The notes: generated by a model from the letters alone, not told the origin. A DNA stretch of 64,000 nt from Myxococcales bacterium (GCA_019634415.1 JAHQVJ010000160.1:33531-97530); one strand, 5' to 3'. Counted from the first letter of the stretch, positions 1 through 9,670 are shown. Numbers and translations are program-made.

Positions 1-1
1 G

Positions 2-745
2 GTGGGCCCCATGCTCGCAGCCGGGATCGGCGGGCAGGTGCTGGGGGCGGTGGTGGCCCCTGCCTACGACCTCGAGCCCAACGACGCCGTCCTGTTGGGC
101 ACCCTGGGCGCGTGGACGTCGTATCAGGCCATCGGCTGGGGCCTGTACGGCGCGGCCACCCAAGACTCCCCGCGGCGTCCCTTCGGCTACGCCCTGACCA
201 CCTCGGGAGCGGGATCCCTGCTCACCCTCGGGCTCACGCCCTTCCTCGACGTCTCGCCGTCGGGCTCCCTGATGCTGCTGTCGGGCGGCGGCTGGGGCAC
301 GTGGTACGGCGGCTGGGGCGCGCAGCTCCTCGACGCCGATACCGACGAGGTGTGGCTGACCACGCTGGCCTCGGGCAACGGGGCGCTGGTGGCCACGGGG
401 CTCGTCCAGGCGGCGGGCTGGCAGCCGTCCTGGGCCGACGTCGCCGCCATCGACGGCCTCGGGCTCGTGGGGGCGGCCGCCGGCGGACTCGTGGGCGTGG
501 TGTTCCTCTACGACGAGGACAACCTCGATCCGCTGATCTACACCACCCTCGGCGGCAGCACCGCGGGGCTGGTGGCGGGCGTGGTGATGTCGGCCACCAA
601 CGACGACAGCGCCAAGCCGCCGAAGATCAGCCTGCGCTCCAGGAACAGCCGCTGGAGACCCACGCTGTCGGCCTCCCCCGTGGCGGGCCGCGACGGCTCC
701 ACCGGCGCGATGGTGCGGCTGCAGCTGCACGAGGAGGCCCGATGA
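2..745 (+). CDS. Gly-rich hydrophobic hypothetical protein (5' partial)
   Basis: The reading frame is open from the first bases, so the true start is probably upstream of the window. The visible 247 residues alternate Gly/Ala-rich hydrophobic stretches with short charged turns, as in repeated membrane hairpins or a glycine-zipper/barrel-like protein, and end in a basic then polar tail. No family motif is recognised. The stop overlaps the ATG of the following lipoprotein (ATGA at 742-745), so the two genes are probably translationally coupled and both belong to the cell envelope. The function is unknown. Confidence 0.6.
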   Translation: MGPMLAAGIGGQVLGAVVAPAYDLEPNDAVLLGTLGAWTSYQAIGWGLYGAATQDSPRRPFGYALTTSGAGSLLTLGLTPFLDVSPSGSLMLLSGGGWGTWYGGWGAQLLDADTDEVWLTTLASGNGALVATGLVQAAGWQPSWADVAAIDGLGLVGAAAGGLVGVVFLYDEDNLDPLIYTTLGGSTAGLVAGVVMSATNDDSAKPPKISLRSRNSRWRPTLSASPVAGRDGSTGAMVRLQLHEEAR

Positions 746-1377
746 TCACGTCCACGAAGACGTCCACCGCCGTGGGCGCGATGGTGCTCGCGCTGCTGGC
801 CAGCGGATGCGAGCGCCAGTTCTGCGGCAAGCTGCTCGTGGGTGGCGGACAGCTGGAGCTCACCTTGCGCCAGGGCGACGACGATCCACTGCTGTCCTGG
901 ACGGTGCCCGGTGTGTCCGAGCTACCCCCGCGCTCCTCCCTCGAGGGCGCCATGCTCGATCTGCCCCCCGATCCCACGGACTGGACGTTCCTGTACACCA
1001 GGGCAGAAGCCACCGACGAGGGCCATCCGTGCGACTTCGCGAAGCTGGTCGGCGACGTGTTCCTGGAGTTCCGTCGCAACGCCGACGGAGAGGTCGTCGA
1101 CTCCTACGTGGAGGCCTTCTTCGATCGCGGCAACGGTGGGCAAGGGATGAACGCGTTCCAGGACCGCGACTCCACCTTCACCCTCGTCAGCGAGGTGCAG
1201 GGGAGCGTGTCGGCACCGGTGTTCATCAACACCTACGACGGCTGCCCCACCCTCGACGGCATCGGCGGTGTCCACCGCGGCACACTGGAGCTGTCGTGGC
1301 ACTTCGACCCCGAGGTGCAGCACGAGGAGGTGGCGCTGATCACGGGCCGCTGCAACCGAGCTCGCGAGGCCTATTGA
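742..1377 (+). CDS. Lipoprotein of unknown function
   Basis: The 211-aa protein starts at the ATG that overlaps the previous stop. A signal peptide ends in the lipobox LLASGC, so Cys at about residue 22 should be lipidated. The mature part has several Cys (CERQFC, HPCDF, DGCPTL, GRC) that could form disulfides in the periplasm. A C-terminal segment reads like a beta-sandwich (LELSWHF). No enzyme motif is seen. Its stop lies 1 bp from the 3' end of the convergent regulator gene, so both end without an intergenic terminator. Partner and role are unknown; coupling to the upstream gene suggests a shared envelope function. Confidence 0.7.
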   Translation: MITSTKTSTAVGAMVLALLASGCERQFCGKLLVGGGQLELTLRQGDDDPLLSWTVPGVSELPPRSSLEGAMLDLPPDPTDWTFLYTRAEATDEGHPCDFAKLVGDVFLEFRRNADGEVVDSYVEAFFDRGNGGQGMNAFQDRDSTFTLVSEVQGSVSAPVFINTYDGCPTLDGIGGVHRGTLELSWHFDPEVQHEEVALITGRCNRAREAY

Positions 1378-1378
1378 G

Positions 1379-4225
1379 CTACCGCGTCTGGTCGGACCCT
1401 GCGACGTCCAGCGCCACCTGGGCCTTGTCCATGGTGCGCACCGACGGCGACGTCGCGGCGAACCCGAGTCGATCCGCGATGGCGCGGGCCTCTGCCAGCT
1501 CCCGGCGGGCCTCGTCGTGCCGTCCCATGTCTGCGAACAGCCAGGCACGGCGTGCGAGCATCTCCGCCAGCGCCCGGTTGGCCTCCATGTTCGAGCGGAT
1601 CAGCTCCAACCCCTCCTCGAAGCACGCCAGGGCGGCTGCATGCCGGCCGCGCTCGCGGTGATGGCACCCAAGGGATCCCAGCGCATAGCTCAGGCGCCCG
1701 AGGCGGCCGGACTCCCGTGCTGCCACCACTCCGGCCTCCAAGAGGTCGCGAGCCCGCACGGGATGGCCACGCTGTGCCTCCACGTTGCCTTCGTTGACGA
1801 GTGCCACGGCGACGCCAGCGGCTTCCCCCACCCGAGCGAAGCGATCCGCCGCCTCGTCGTAGAGCGCCACGGCCCGATCGAGCTGGCCCCGTCCGCGGGC
1901 CTGGACCGCCAGCGCGTTCGTGAGATGGGCCGCAGCATGGTGGTTGCCCTCTGCCAGTGCGGCTCGAAGACCCTGCTCGAACACGTCCTTGGCCTCGTCG
2001 TTCCGACCCTGGCGCGCGTACCAGACGCCGAGCAGGTGGAGCACGTAGGGTAGGTTCCCGACCCGTCGTCGCGCCACCTGCTCGGCCTCCCGCAGGGCCT
2101 GCAGCCCCTCCTCCGCCCGACCCGTGTTCGCCAAGACGTTCCCCCAGTCGGCGAGCACCACGGCGAGGAAGGCCTCGTCCACCTCCCGTGCGGCTTGCAC
2201 CGCCTCGGCGAGGTGGAGCGCCACCGTCGGGATCTTCCCGTGGGCGCCGGCCACCAGCGCCCGCGCATGCTCGACCCGAGCCACCACGCGCGGAACACGT
2301 GAGGGGGGCACCCCCTCGAGGCAGCGCTCGGCCTCCTCCACCCGACCCGCACCGAGCTCCGCCAGGGCGACGAGCGCGCGTAGCTGGGCCTCGGCACCCG
2401 ACGAGATGGGAGCCGGAAGCGACAGGACCTGTCGGGCCAGCTGCGTACCCACCGCCAGCGATCCCAGCCGCTTCAGGATCTCCTCGTAGCGCAACAGAAC
2501 CGCCGCTGCGGCATCCCCACGCCCCTGGGACACAGCCCAGCGAGTCGCCGCCAACGCGTTCTGCAGCTCCAGACGGTCCGGCTCGACCGCGAGCAGGTAC
2601 GCGAGCATCGCGTCACTCGCCTCCCGAAGCGCCGTCGGCACGACCTGTGCCCGCACGAACTGCTGCACCGTTCGCAGCAGTCGATACCGCTCCATCGAGA
2701 TCCGCTGCACCATGCTCTGCGTCACGAGCTCGGGCAGCCCGTGGGCAGCGCTCGGCAGGACCGCTCGCACCGCAGCAGTGGTGAAGCTGCCCTCGAATAC
2801 GCTCAGATGAACGAGCAGCTCCTGCTGCTCGGGTGTGAGCAACGACCACGATCGAGCCAGGGCCGCCCCCAGGCTGTCGTGACGATCGGGCCGATCCCGA
2901 TCCTCGGACCGCAGCGCCAGCGGTGCCGTCTGTAGGTTGGCCAGCACCTCGCCCAGGGGCAGCACCCCCAGCTGCGACGCCGCCAGCTCGATGACCAGCG
3001 GCAGCCCGTCGGTGGCCGCCGCCAGGCACCTCAGGGCCTCGGCTCGATCCGGCTCGTCCAGCGACAGAAGCGCCCCGCTCTCCGCAGCTCGCTCCCGCAA
3101 CAGCGCCACCGCCGGGCTCGCCTGTAGCGCTGCCACCGTGGCCACCTCCGGCACGGGCAGCGGATCGAGCACCACACGTCGCTCTCCTCGGATCCGCAGG
3201 GGCACCCGAGAGGTGGCCAGCACCGTGAGGGCACCTACGCGACGGGTCCAGGCATCCACCACGTCTGCCGCGGCAGCGACGGCATCCTCACAGTTGTCGA
3301 GCACCAGCAGCGTTCGGCCGCGGGTCCGCAGCTCGGCCTCGATCTGCGACACGGCACGCTCCCGCCGAAGCGGCAGCCCCAAGCTCGCCCCCACCCGCAG
3401 GGTCACGTCGTCGACCCCCTGGGCGTCGGTCAGATCCACCCACCAAGCCCCCCCGCCGAAGCGCTCGCCCTCGCACAGCGCCAGCTCCTGCGCGAGGCGC
3501 GACTTGCCCACGCCGCCGGGCCCCACGACCGTGATCACCCGGCTGTCGTCCAGGGCCCCGCGCACCCCGGCCAGCTGCTCGCCTCGACCCACGAAGCGGT
3601 TGCGCGAGGCCGCCACGTCGCCGACGGTGGGAGTCGGGCTCGCCTGGCCCTCGCCCAGCACCAGCTGGTACCCCTCTCCGTAGAAGCTCAGCAGCGAGCG
3701 CGGCTCGGCGGGATCGACCTCGATCTTGCGCCGCAGCCGGTACACGGTGCTGGCCACCGCGCGGCTCCGCGTGCGGGGGTGGTAGCCCCAGACCTTGGTC
3801 AGCAGCTCCTCCTCGTGCACCACGTCACCGGGATGGGCCGCCAGGAAGGTCAGCAGCCGGACCTCGTTGGAGGTGAGCCGCAGGCGCTCCCCGCTCCGCA
3901 CGGCCACCGCTTGGTCCAGCCGGACCTCGGCGCCCGACAACGACAGCGCAACCTCCGGTGGGAAGAGGACCTGCAGCTGCGCGACCATGGCCTGGGGCTC
4001 CCCCACCTGCAGCAGCGGCATCCCGGGTGCCCCAGCGCGGATCTCCTCCACCACCGGTGCATCCAAGGCCGTGACCAGCGCGACGTCGGCCGGCCGGTCG
4101 GCGAGATGCACGGAGACGTCCGCCGCCCGCAGCCAGTCCAGGCGATACGCCTCGCGCCACAGCGCGCGCTGCAGGCCGTCCCTGTCGCCCTCGGGCACGT
4201 CCACCAGCATCACGCGCAGCGGCAC
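1379..4225 (-). CDS. Winged-helix STAND ATPase regulator with C-terminal TPR repeats
   Basis: The 948-aa protein has four parts. Residues 1-90 look like a receiver or pseudo-receiver domain (MPLRVMLVDV start) without an obvious phospho-acceptor Asp. Residues 95-190 are an OmpR/PhoB-type winged helix (LTSNEVRLLTFLAAHPG, then VYRLRRKIEVDP). The STAND/NB-ARC ATPase has Walker A GPGGVGKS at 235-242 and Walker B LLVLDN near 306-311. The last ~400 residues are Ala/Leu/Arg-rich helical repeats typical of TPRs. Such proteins (AfsR/MalT logic) bind ATP, oligomerise on a signal and act at promoters. It lies 51 bp behind the YceI-like gene on the same strand. It is a more distant relative of the three regulators at 38-47 kb. 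Its target genes are unknown. Confidence 0.85.
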   Translation of the reverse strand: MPLRVMLVDVPEGDRDGLQRALWREAYRLDWLRAADVSVHLADRPADVALVTALDAPVVEEIRAGAPGMPLLQVGEPQAMVAQLQVLFPPEVALSLSGAEVRLDQAVAVRSGERLRLTSNEVRLLTFLAAHPGDVVHEEELLTKVWGYHPRTRSRAVASTVYRLRRKIEVDPAEPRSLLSFYGEGYQLVLGEGQASPTPTVGDVAASRNRFVGRGEQLAGVRGALDDSRVITVVGPGGVGKSRLAQELALCEGERFGGGAWWVDLTDAQGVDDVTLRVGASLGLPLRRERAVSQIEAELRTRGRTLLVLDNCEDAVAAAADVVDAWTRRVGALTVLATSRVPLRIRGERRVVLDPLPVPEVATVAALQASPAVALLRERAAESGALLSLDEPDRAEALRCLAAATDGLPLVIELAASQLGVLPLGEVLANLQTAPLALRSEDRDRPDRHDSLGAALARSWSLLTPEQQELLVHLSVFEGSFTTAAVRAVLPSAAHGLPELVTQSMVQRISMERYRLLRTVQQFVRAQVVPTALREASDAMLAYLLAVEPDRLELQNALAATRWAVSQGRGDAAAAVLLRYEEILKRLGSLAVGTQLARQVLSLPAPISSGAEAQLRALVALAELGAGRVEEAERCLEGVPPSRVPRVVARVEHARALVAGAHGKIPTVALHLAEAVQAAREVDEAFLAVVLADWGNVLANTGRAEEGLQALREAEQVARRRVGNLPYVLHLLGVWYARQGRNDEAKDVFEQGLRAALAEGNHHAAAHLTNALAVQARGRGQLDRAVALYDEAADRFARVGEAAGVAVALVNEGNVEAQRGHPVRARDLLEAGVVAARESGRLGRLSYALGSLGCHHRERGRHAAALACFEEGLELIRSNMEANRALAEMLARRAWLFADMGRHDEARRELAEARAIADRLGFAATSPSVRTMDKAQVALDVAGSDQTR

Positions 4226-4276
4226 CTCACCTCCGGTACCCGATCCATACTCTTCTGGAGCGCCCGCGCCTGGCCG

Positions 4277-4825
4277 CTACGCGTCCTGGCCCAGCGCCTC
4301 GGTGTCGGTGGCTGGCACCACCAGCTCCACCTCCACCACAGCCTTGATCTTCAGCGCCCCGAGCAGGGCGCGGAAGGGGGTGATCCCGAACTCGGGCTGC
4401 CGCACCTTGACCCGCGTGACCAGCTGCCCCCCCTCGGTGCGGACGGTGGCCTTCACCGGCTTGGTGCGACCATGGAGGGACAGACGGCCCTCCACCCGGA
4501 TGGAGCCGTCTCCGCTTCGCGCCAGCCGCGTGCTCTCCCAGGTGATCTCGGGGTGCTCGTCGACCTGCAGGATGTCGTCGACCACGTAGCCCTCGATGGT
4601 GGCCTTGTCGCCGTCCGACAAGGCATCGGGGGCCTCCTCGCCAGCAGCCATGGCGCACACCACCTGAAGGCTCGCCGGATCGAAGGTCCCGCGCACACCG
4701 CGCCGATCCGCCACCACCTCGAAGTCCGTCACCCGCAGCTTCACGTCGTGGCCCGCCGCAGACAGCAGGCCTTCCTTGAAGGCGTACACGTTGCACTGTG
4801 CGTTCTCGGGCGTCCACGTGGGCAC
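4277..4825 (-). CDS. YceI-like family protein
   Basis: The 182-aa protein matches the YceI lipocalin-like fold: opening segment with SAAGHDVKL, middle HGRTKPVKA and closing FGITPFRALLGALKIK. YceI proteins bind polyisoprenoid or amide lipids in a beta-barrel. No signal peptide is seen, so this member is probably cytoplasmic, unlike E. coli YceI. The start is GTG, chosen because GGAGG lies 6 bases upstream. It sits 26 bp behind the metallopeptidase gene and ahead of the STAND regulator, a probable operon. The ligand is unknown. Confidence 0.8.
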   Translation of the reverse strand: MPTWTPENAQCNVYAFKEGLLSAAGHDVKLRVTDFEVVADRRGVRGTFDPASLQVVCAMAAGEEAPDALSDGDKATIEGYVVDDILQVDEHPEITWESTRLARSGDGSIRVEGRLSLHGRTKPVKATVRTEGGQLVTRVKVRQPEFGITPFRALLGALKIKAVVEVELVVPATDTEALGQDA

Positions 4826-4851
4826 GACGACCTCCGCTGTGGCCCCCTGCT

Positions 4852-6186
4852 CTATCCGCGCTGGCGCTCCAGGGCGCGGAACACGCGCTGGATGGCGCGC
4901 GCCAGCTGCCGATCCGTAGCGCCGGTGTTCATCGAGACCACCTGCACCACGTCGCTGCCACGGGCCACCCAGACCTTGCCGAACCGATCGGGCTGCCCGA
5001 ACAGCCGCACCACGATGGACTCCCGGGCGCTCACGTCGCTCTCGAGCCGATCGAAGTCGCCCCCCGTCGCCTCGATGAAGGGATCGAGCGCCACCGCCTG
5101 GGCCTGCACGTCGGACCGAGCGCGCATGTTGATCACGAACGACGCCGCCGCCGAGGGGGAGTCGAAGCGCAGCAGCTGGACCTCGACGCCCTCGTGGGGA
5201 TCCCCCAGGTAGGACGCGTTCCAGCCGTCCTGCAGCCCGTCTGCGCCCCGCCCGTCGCTTCCCGCACGGATCAGCTGATCCCGCACGTCGAAGTCACCCA
5301 GGGCCGCGCCGTCCGACCGCCAGCGACGGCCCGCCAGCCGCCGGGCCTGCGACGCCAGCTGCTCCTGCATGACCTCCGACACCCCCGTGTGCTGGCGGCC
5401 CCAGCGCTCCGGAGCCACGATCTGGGACGTGCCGATGGGCGGCTCCAGCAACACGCGCCACACCTGCTCCGTGCCGCCCAGTGCTGCGTGGAAGGCCACG
5501 AAGTCTCGCCCCAGGCCGTACAGGTACGAGTGGTAGAAGGAATCGGGATCCATCGTCCCTTGGATCGGCTCGTCGTAGCCCATGAGCTGCGCCATCACCT
5601 CCACCGCCTCGCCCAGTCCCATCCGGGCGGCCACGGCCTCGTGCACCCACACGGCGTGCCCCTCCACGGTGCAGTTGATGGCCATCACCGCGTCGCCGCC
5701 TGGGGCCTGCAGCACCTGGTGGTCCAGATCGGCGTGCTGATCCTGCAGCGCGTGGGCCAGCTCGTGGGCGATCACCACCCGCACCATGGGTCGAAGCAAG
5801 TAGGCGGGGTTGCCACGGGCGCCCAGCGTGTAGCGGATCTCGTCCACGGAGACGTACAGCCGTCGATCGAGGAAGCCGTACTTGCCCGAGAACGCCGGAG
5901 CCTGCGCTGCCGAGCGCCGGGCCTGGTCCTCGATCTGCTCGCTCGACATGCCCTCGATGGCCGACAGCAGATGCACCTGCTCTCGGTAGATGACGTTGGC
6001 CAGATCGTGGGCGTCGGCCAGCACCACCTCGGGAACGTCGTCGAAGTCCCGGCCGGCCACCTCCGCCACCACCGGCGCGATCTCCTGCACCATCCCGCGC
6101 AGCTCCGCAGGGGTGATGCGCGACGAAGCCGCCGAGGCCTCGGTGATCATCGTCCACGCCATCATCGAGATCGTGAGCATTGCCAT
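4852..6186 (-). CDS. Secreted zinc metallopeptidase-like protein (HELAH motif)
   Basis: The predicted 444-aa protein starts at the ATG giving MAMLTISMM, which opens a signal peptide ending near EASA. A longer upstream frame exists but begins with non-hydrophobic sequence. The gluzincin-type zinc motif HELAH (about residues 141-145) sits in VIAHELAHALQDQH, as in bacterial families with an HELxHALQDQ signature. A distal Glu ligand cannot be fixed by eye. Two thirds of the protein follow the motif and contain paired helices and a C-terminal mixed domain. Likely periplasmic or surface; substrate unknown. It heads a leftward group with the YceI-like gene and a STAND regulator. It is divergent from the Nma111-like protease, with about 105 bp between the starts. 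Confidence 0.7.
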   Translation of the reverse strand: MAMLTISMMAWTMITEASAASSRITPAELRGMVQEIAPVVAEVAGRDFDDVPEVVLADAHDLANVIYREQVHLLSAIEGMSSEQIEDQARRSAAQAPAFSGKYGFLDRRLYVSVDEIRYTLGARGNPAYLLRPMVRVVIAHELAHALQDQHADLDHQVLQAPGGDAVMAINCTVEGHAVWVHEAVAARMGLGEAVEVMAQLMGYDEPIQGTMDPDSFYHSYLYGLGRDFVAFHAALGGTEQVWRVLLEPPIGTSQIVAPERWGRQHTGVSEVMQEQLASQARRLAGRRWRSDGAALGDFDVRDQLIRAGSDGRGADGLQDGWNASYLGDPHEGVEVQLLRFDSPSAAASFVINMRARSDVQAQAVALDPFIEATGGDFDRLESDVSARESIVVRLFGQPDRFGKVWVARGSDVVQVVSMNTGATDRQLARAIQRVFRALERQRG

Positions 6187-6292
6187 CCAGATCGGGCGCA
6201 CCCTCGCCACCTTGAGTGTACGCTCCCGACAACCGATCGACCCGAACAGTTCCGGATCGGGGCCGGATTCGGTATGCCGCTGGAGGCGATGC

Positions 6293-9061
6293 GTGGTCCT
6301 GACTTGGCTCGCTCTGGGAAGCCCGAGTGTCGCAGCGACGGAAGAAGATCGATGGAAGGCCACCCTCGATCGCGTCACGAAGGGGGTCGTCTCGATCCGC
6401 ATGGATCGTCCCCGGGCCTACGAGGGCAAGGGCGCGGCCAACAGCACCGCGACGGGCTTCGTGGTGAACGCGGAGCAGGGGCTCATCCTGACGAATCGGC
6501 ACGTGGTGACGCCCGGCCCCAACGTGGCGAAGGCCATCTTCCTCAACCAGGAGGAGGTGGACCTGGTGCCGGTGTACCGCGATCCGGTGCACGACTTCGG
6601 GGTGTTTCGCTACGACCCCGACGACGTGCGCTTCCTCGACGTGCCCGAGCTGCGACTGCGCCCCGACAAGGCGAAGGTCGGCACGGCCATCCGCGTGGTG
6701 GGCAACGACGCCGGTGAGAAGATCTCGATCCTCGACAGCACCCTGGCGCGTCTCGACCGCAACGCCCCCAAATACGGCTCCGACTACAACGACTTCAACA
6801 CGTTCTACCTGCAGGCGGCGACCTCGACCTCGGGGGGCTCCTCGGGCTCTCCGGTGATGGACCGCCGGGGAGACGTGCTGGCGCTGAACGCCGGGGGCAA
6901 GACGCGCGCCGCCTCGTCCTTCTACCTACCGCTGGACCGCGTGGTGCGGGCCGTGGGGCTGCTCGAGCGGGGCGAGGCTGTGAGTCGAGGCACGCTGCAG
7001 GTGCGCTGGGCCTACGAGCCCTACGACGAGCTGGTGCGCCTGGGGCTGTCGGAGGAGCGCGAGGTCGCGGCGAGGCGTGCCGATCCCGACGGTTCGGGCC
7101 TGCTGGTGCTGCGCGAGCTGCTGCCGGGCGGCCCCGCCGACGGTCACCTGCAGATCGGCGACATCCTGCTGTCGGCCGACGGCACCGACGTGTTCGACTT
7201 CGTCACGCTGGAGGGGATCCTCGACGACCACGTGGGGCAGACCATCGAGCTGCGCGTGGATCGCTCCGGAGAGCCAGTGGACGTCTCGCTGCAGGTCGAC
7301 GACCTGCACGCGCTGGTGCCCTCTCGCTACCTGGAGCTGTCGGGTGCCGTGCTCCACGACCTGAGCCTGCATCAGGCCCGGGTGATGCAGGTGCCCGTGC
7401 GCGGCGTGCACGTGGCCTCCAACGGCTACGGCCTGGAGCGCGACGGCCTGCCCACCAAGGCCATCCTCGTGCAGGCGGACGAAGTGCCGCTGCCGGATCT
7501 GCAGGCGCTGATCGACCACCTGGCCACCGTGCCCGAGGGCGACACGGTGACCTTCCGCTGGTACGCCCAGGGCTCCCCGCAGCTGCAGCGCCAGACCACG
7601 GTGCGCATCGACCGGACCTGGTTCTCCACCCAGGTCTGCACCCGCGACGACGCCACGGGCACCTGGCCCTGCACCTCCTTGACCGGACCGCCGGCGAGCG
7701 AGCCCGATCCCGCGCCCGCGGCGACCTTCCCCCCGGTGGACGACAAGCGTGGCGCGAAGTTGGTCTCCAGCTTGGTGCGCGTGGAGTGCGACGTGCCCTA
7801 CCAGGTGGCGGGCCTTCCCGGCGACAGCTTCACCGGCGGCGGTCTCATCGTGGACGCGGAGCGCGGGTGGGTGCTGGTGGACCGCGACACCGTGCCGCTG
7901 GCGCTGGCCGAGGTGACCGTCACGGTGGCAGGGGCCGTGCGGGTGCCTGCGGAGGTGGTGGCGCTGCATCCGCTGCACAACACCGCCATCGTGGCCTACG
8001 ACCCACAGCGCCTCGCAGATCTCGGCCTGCGCGCAGCCGAGCTGTCCTTCGATGCACTCGCCGAAGGCGACGAGCTGTGGTCCGTGGAGCTGGAGCGCGA
8101 CGCGACGCTCGAGGTCCGGGAGATGGTGGTGCGCGGCGTGGATCCACTGTGGCTGGGTACCGCGGGCGCCCCTCGCTTTCGCGACACCAACATCGAGGCG
8201 GCCCAGACCGACCCGGCACCGAGCAACAACGGCGTGCTCGTCGACAAGAAGGGGCGCGTGCTCGGCTTCCACGCCTCGTTCTCCTACACACAGGGCGGCA
8301 ACACCCGCGCCACGTGGCGCACGATCCCATCGCAGCTGATCCGGGAGACGGTGCAGCTGGCCCGCGGGACCCTCCAGATCCGAGCCATCGGCTGGGAGCT
8401 GGGCATGCTCACGCTCCCCGACGCGCTGCAGGCGGGCCTGCCGTCGGAGTGGGCCGAGCGTCTGATCGCCCACGATCCCGATCGTCGCTCGGTGCTCTCG
8501 GTGGGCCGCCTGGTGCGCGGCACCGGAGCCGACGGCGTCGTCGCCACGGGCGACCTGGTGCTGGCCATTCAGGGGCGCCCGGCCACCCGCTTCCGAGACA
8601 TCGACGAGGCGGTGGCAGGCGAGTCGAGCGTGGCCGTGACCGTGGCCCGCCAGGGGGAGGTGATGGAGCTGACGGTGCCCACGGAGGTGCTGGGGCCCGT
8701 GGGCGTCGACCGCGTGGTGCTGTGGGCAGGCGTGCGGATCCACGCACCACACCGCGCCGCCCACGCTGCAGGCATGGCCACCGATCACCCCTATGTGTCG
8801 TGGTGGATGCGAGGCAGCCCCGCAGCACGGGCCAGCCTCGGTGCGCGACGCGCGATCCTGAAGGTCGGCAACACCGAGACGCCGGATCTGGACGCCTTCG
8901 TGGCCGCGATCCGACAGCTGGACCCGGAGGCACCAGTGCGGCTGGAGGTCACCACGCTACAGGGCGAGCGACAGGTGCTCACGCTGCAGCCAGATCCGGT
9001 GTTCTGGCCCGCCGAGGAGCTCGTCTGGGAGGGGGGGAGCTGGACCCGCCGGGGGCTGTAG
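6293..9061 (+). CDS. Nma111/HtrA-like serine protease with an active and a degenerate protease domain plus PDZ domains
   Basis: The start is GTG, with GGAGG 6 bases upstream; it gives 922 aa and a short exported-type N-terminus ending near SVAA. Protease domain 1 has the full triad: His70 in TNRHVV, Asp101 in VHDFGVF and Ser184 in GGSSGSPV. PDZ-like modules follow (LVLRELLPGGPAD; then FDFVTLEGIL). The segment LSGAVLHDLSLHQARVMQVP matches the style of the second PDZ region of fungal Nma111. A second protease-like domain from about residue 480 has lost all three triad residues (LVDRDTV, LHNTAIV, PSNNGV), and further PDZ-like sequence follows. The size and order (active protease, PDZ, dead protease, PDZ) resemble Nma111/Deg7 rather than DegP. 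Likely periplasmic quality control. Confidence 0.85.
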   Translation: MVLTWLALGSPSVAATEEDRWKATLDRVTKGVVSIRMDRPRAYEGKGAANSTATGFVVNAEQGLILTNRHVVTPGPNVAKAIFLNQEEVDLVPVYRDPVHDFGVFRYDPDDVRFLDVPELRLRPDKAKVGTAIRVVGNDAGEKISILDSTLARLDRNAPKYGSDYNDFNTFYLQAATSTSGGSSGSPVMDRRGDVLALNAGGKTRAASSFYLPLDRVVRAVGLLERGEAVSRGTLQVRWAYEPYDELVRLGLSEEREVAARRADPDGSGLLVLRELLPGGPADGHLQIGDILLSADGTDVFDFVTLEGILDDHVGQTIELRVDRSGEPVDVSLQVDDLHALVPSRYLELSGAVLHDLSLHQARVMQVPVRGVHVASNGYGLERDGLPTKAILVQADEVPLPDLQALIDHLATVPEGDTVTFRWYAQGSPQLQRQTTVRIDRTWFSTQVCTRDDATGTWPCTSLTGPPASEPDPAPAATFPPVDDKRGAKLVSSLVRVECDVPYQVAGLPGDSFTGGGLIVDAERGWVLVDRDTVPLALAEVTVTVAGAVRVPAEVVALHPLHNTAIVAYDPQRLADLGLRAAELSFDALAEGDELWSVELERDATLEVREMVVRGVDPLWLGTAGAPRFRDTNIEAAQTDPAPSNNGVLVDKKGRVLGFHASFSYTQGGNTRATWRTIPSQLIRETVQLARGTLQIRAIGWELGMLTLPDALQAGLPSEWAERLIAHDPDRRSVLSVGRLVRGTGADGVVATGDLVLAIQGRPATRFRDIDEAVAGESSVAVTVARQGEVMELTVPTEVLGPVGVDRVVLWAGVRIHAPHRAAHAAGMATDHPYVSWWMRGSPAARASLGARRAILKVGNTETPDLDAFVAAIRQLDPEAPVRLEVTTLQGERQVLTLQPDPVFWPAEELVWEGGSWTRRGL

Positions 9062-9112
9062 CCCACCGACGGCCCATCAGCCGTTACCTGATCGGCAAAT
9101 ACGGAGTTCCTC

Positions 9113-9670
9113 ATGAACAGAACGGCATGGATGCTCGTGTTGTTGGGCGCGTGTAGTGGTGGCAGCACCGACGACGACAAGGACGACACCCCCACCGACA
9201 TCGACGCCGATGCAGACACCGATGCAGACGCGGACGCGGACGCAGACACCGACGCAGACACCGATACGCCGACGGGCGACACCGCAGTGGACGTCGCCGG
9301 TGCCGCTGGCGTGTGGCAGGGTCAGTGTGACATCACGTTCAAGAAGGCGCCCGTCACCTACCTCATGGACCTGGCCCTCGTGGACGATGGCACCGGTGTG
9401 CTCGACGGGTTCGGCTTCATCGAGCTGGTGAAGATCGCACCCAAGAAGAAGACGAAGAAGTCATTGAGCTACCTCATCGCCTTCGACGCCGAGGGGACCT
9501 TCGACGGGGTGGACGCCGTGGATCTCGACATCCGCATCTCGGGGGGCAAGGCCCTGCCCTTCACCGCCACCATCGACGAAGACGTCATGGATGGATTCCT
9601 CTTGGTGGGCAAGAAGAAGAAGAAGGGGAAGCAGGTCGGACTCGACTGCGAGCTCGATCGCACCCTGTAG
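9113..9670 (+). CDS. Lipoprotein with Asp/Ala-repeat linker
   Basis: The 185-aa protein has a signal peptide with lipobox LLGAC (Cys14), preceded by GGAG 6 bases from the ATG. Residues about 29-52 are an acidic Asp-Ala/Asp-Thr repeat, a flexible linker common in surface lipoproteins of myxobacteria-like organisms and possibly calcium-binding. A compact C-terminal domain follows with two lysine runs (KIAPKKKTKK and KKKKKGK). No catalytic motif is visible. The lysine-rich patches beside a strongly acidic linker are unusual and could mediate electrostatic binding. It lies 51 bp after the Nma111-like protease on the same strand. Function unknown. Confidence 0.75.
   Translation: MNRTAWMLVLLGACSGGSTDDDKDDTPTDIDADADTDADADADADTDADTDTPTGDTAVDVAGAAGVWQGQCDITFKKAPVTYLMDLALVDDGTGVLDGFGFIELVKIAPKKKTKKSLSYLIAFDAEGTFDGVDAVDLDIRISGGKALPFTATIDEDVMDGFLLVGKKKKKGKQVGLDCELDRTL
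9197..9268 (+). repeat. In-frame GAC-GCN/GAC-ACC repeat encoding an Asp-rich linker
   Basis: Twenty-four codons in which every second codon is GAC or GAT, with Ala, Thr or Ile between. It lies within the lipoprotein gene and keeps the frame. Such tracts can change length by slippage in multiples of 6 bases without breaking the protein. Confidence 0.8.

Noticed and set aside
112..741. Open frame upstream of the first lipoprotein
   Set aside because: Arg/Pro/Gly-rich shadow of the Gly-rich hydrophobic gene in another frame; the lipoprotein signal begins at 742.
9197..9268. CRISPR-like or satellite repeat
   Set aside because: The repeat is an in-frame Asp/Ala codon run inside a lipoprotein gene without spacers.
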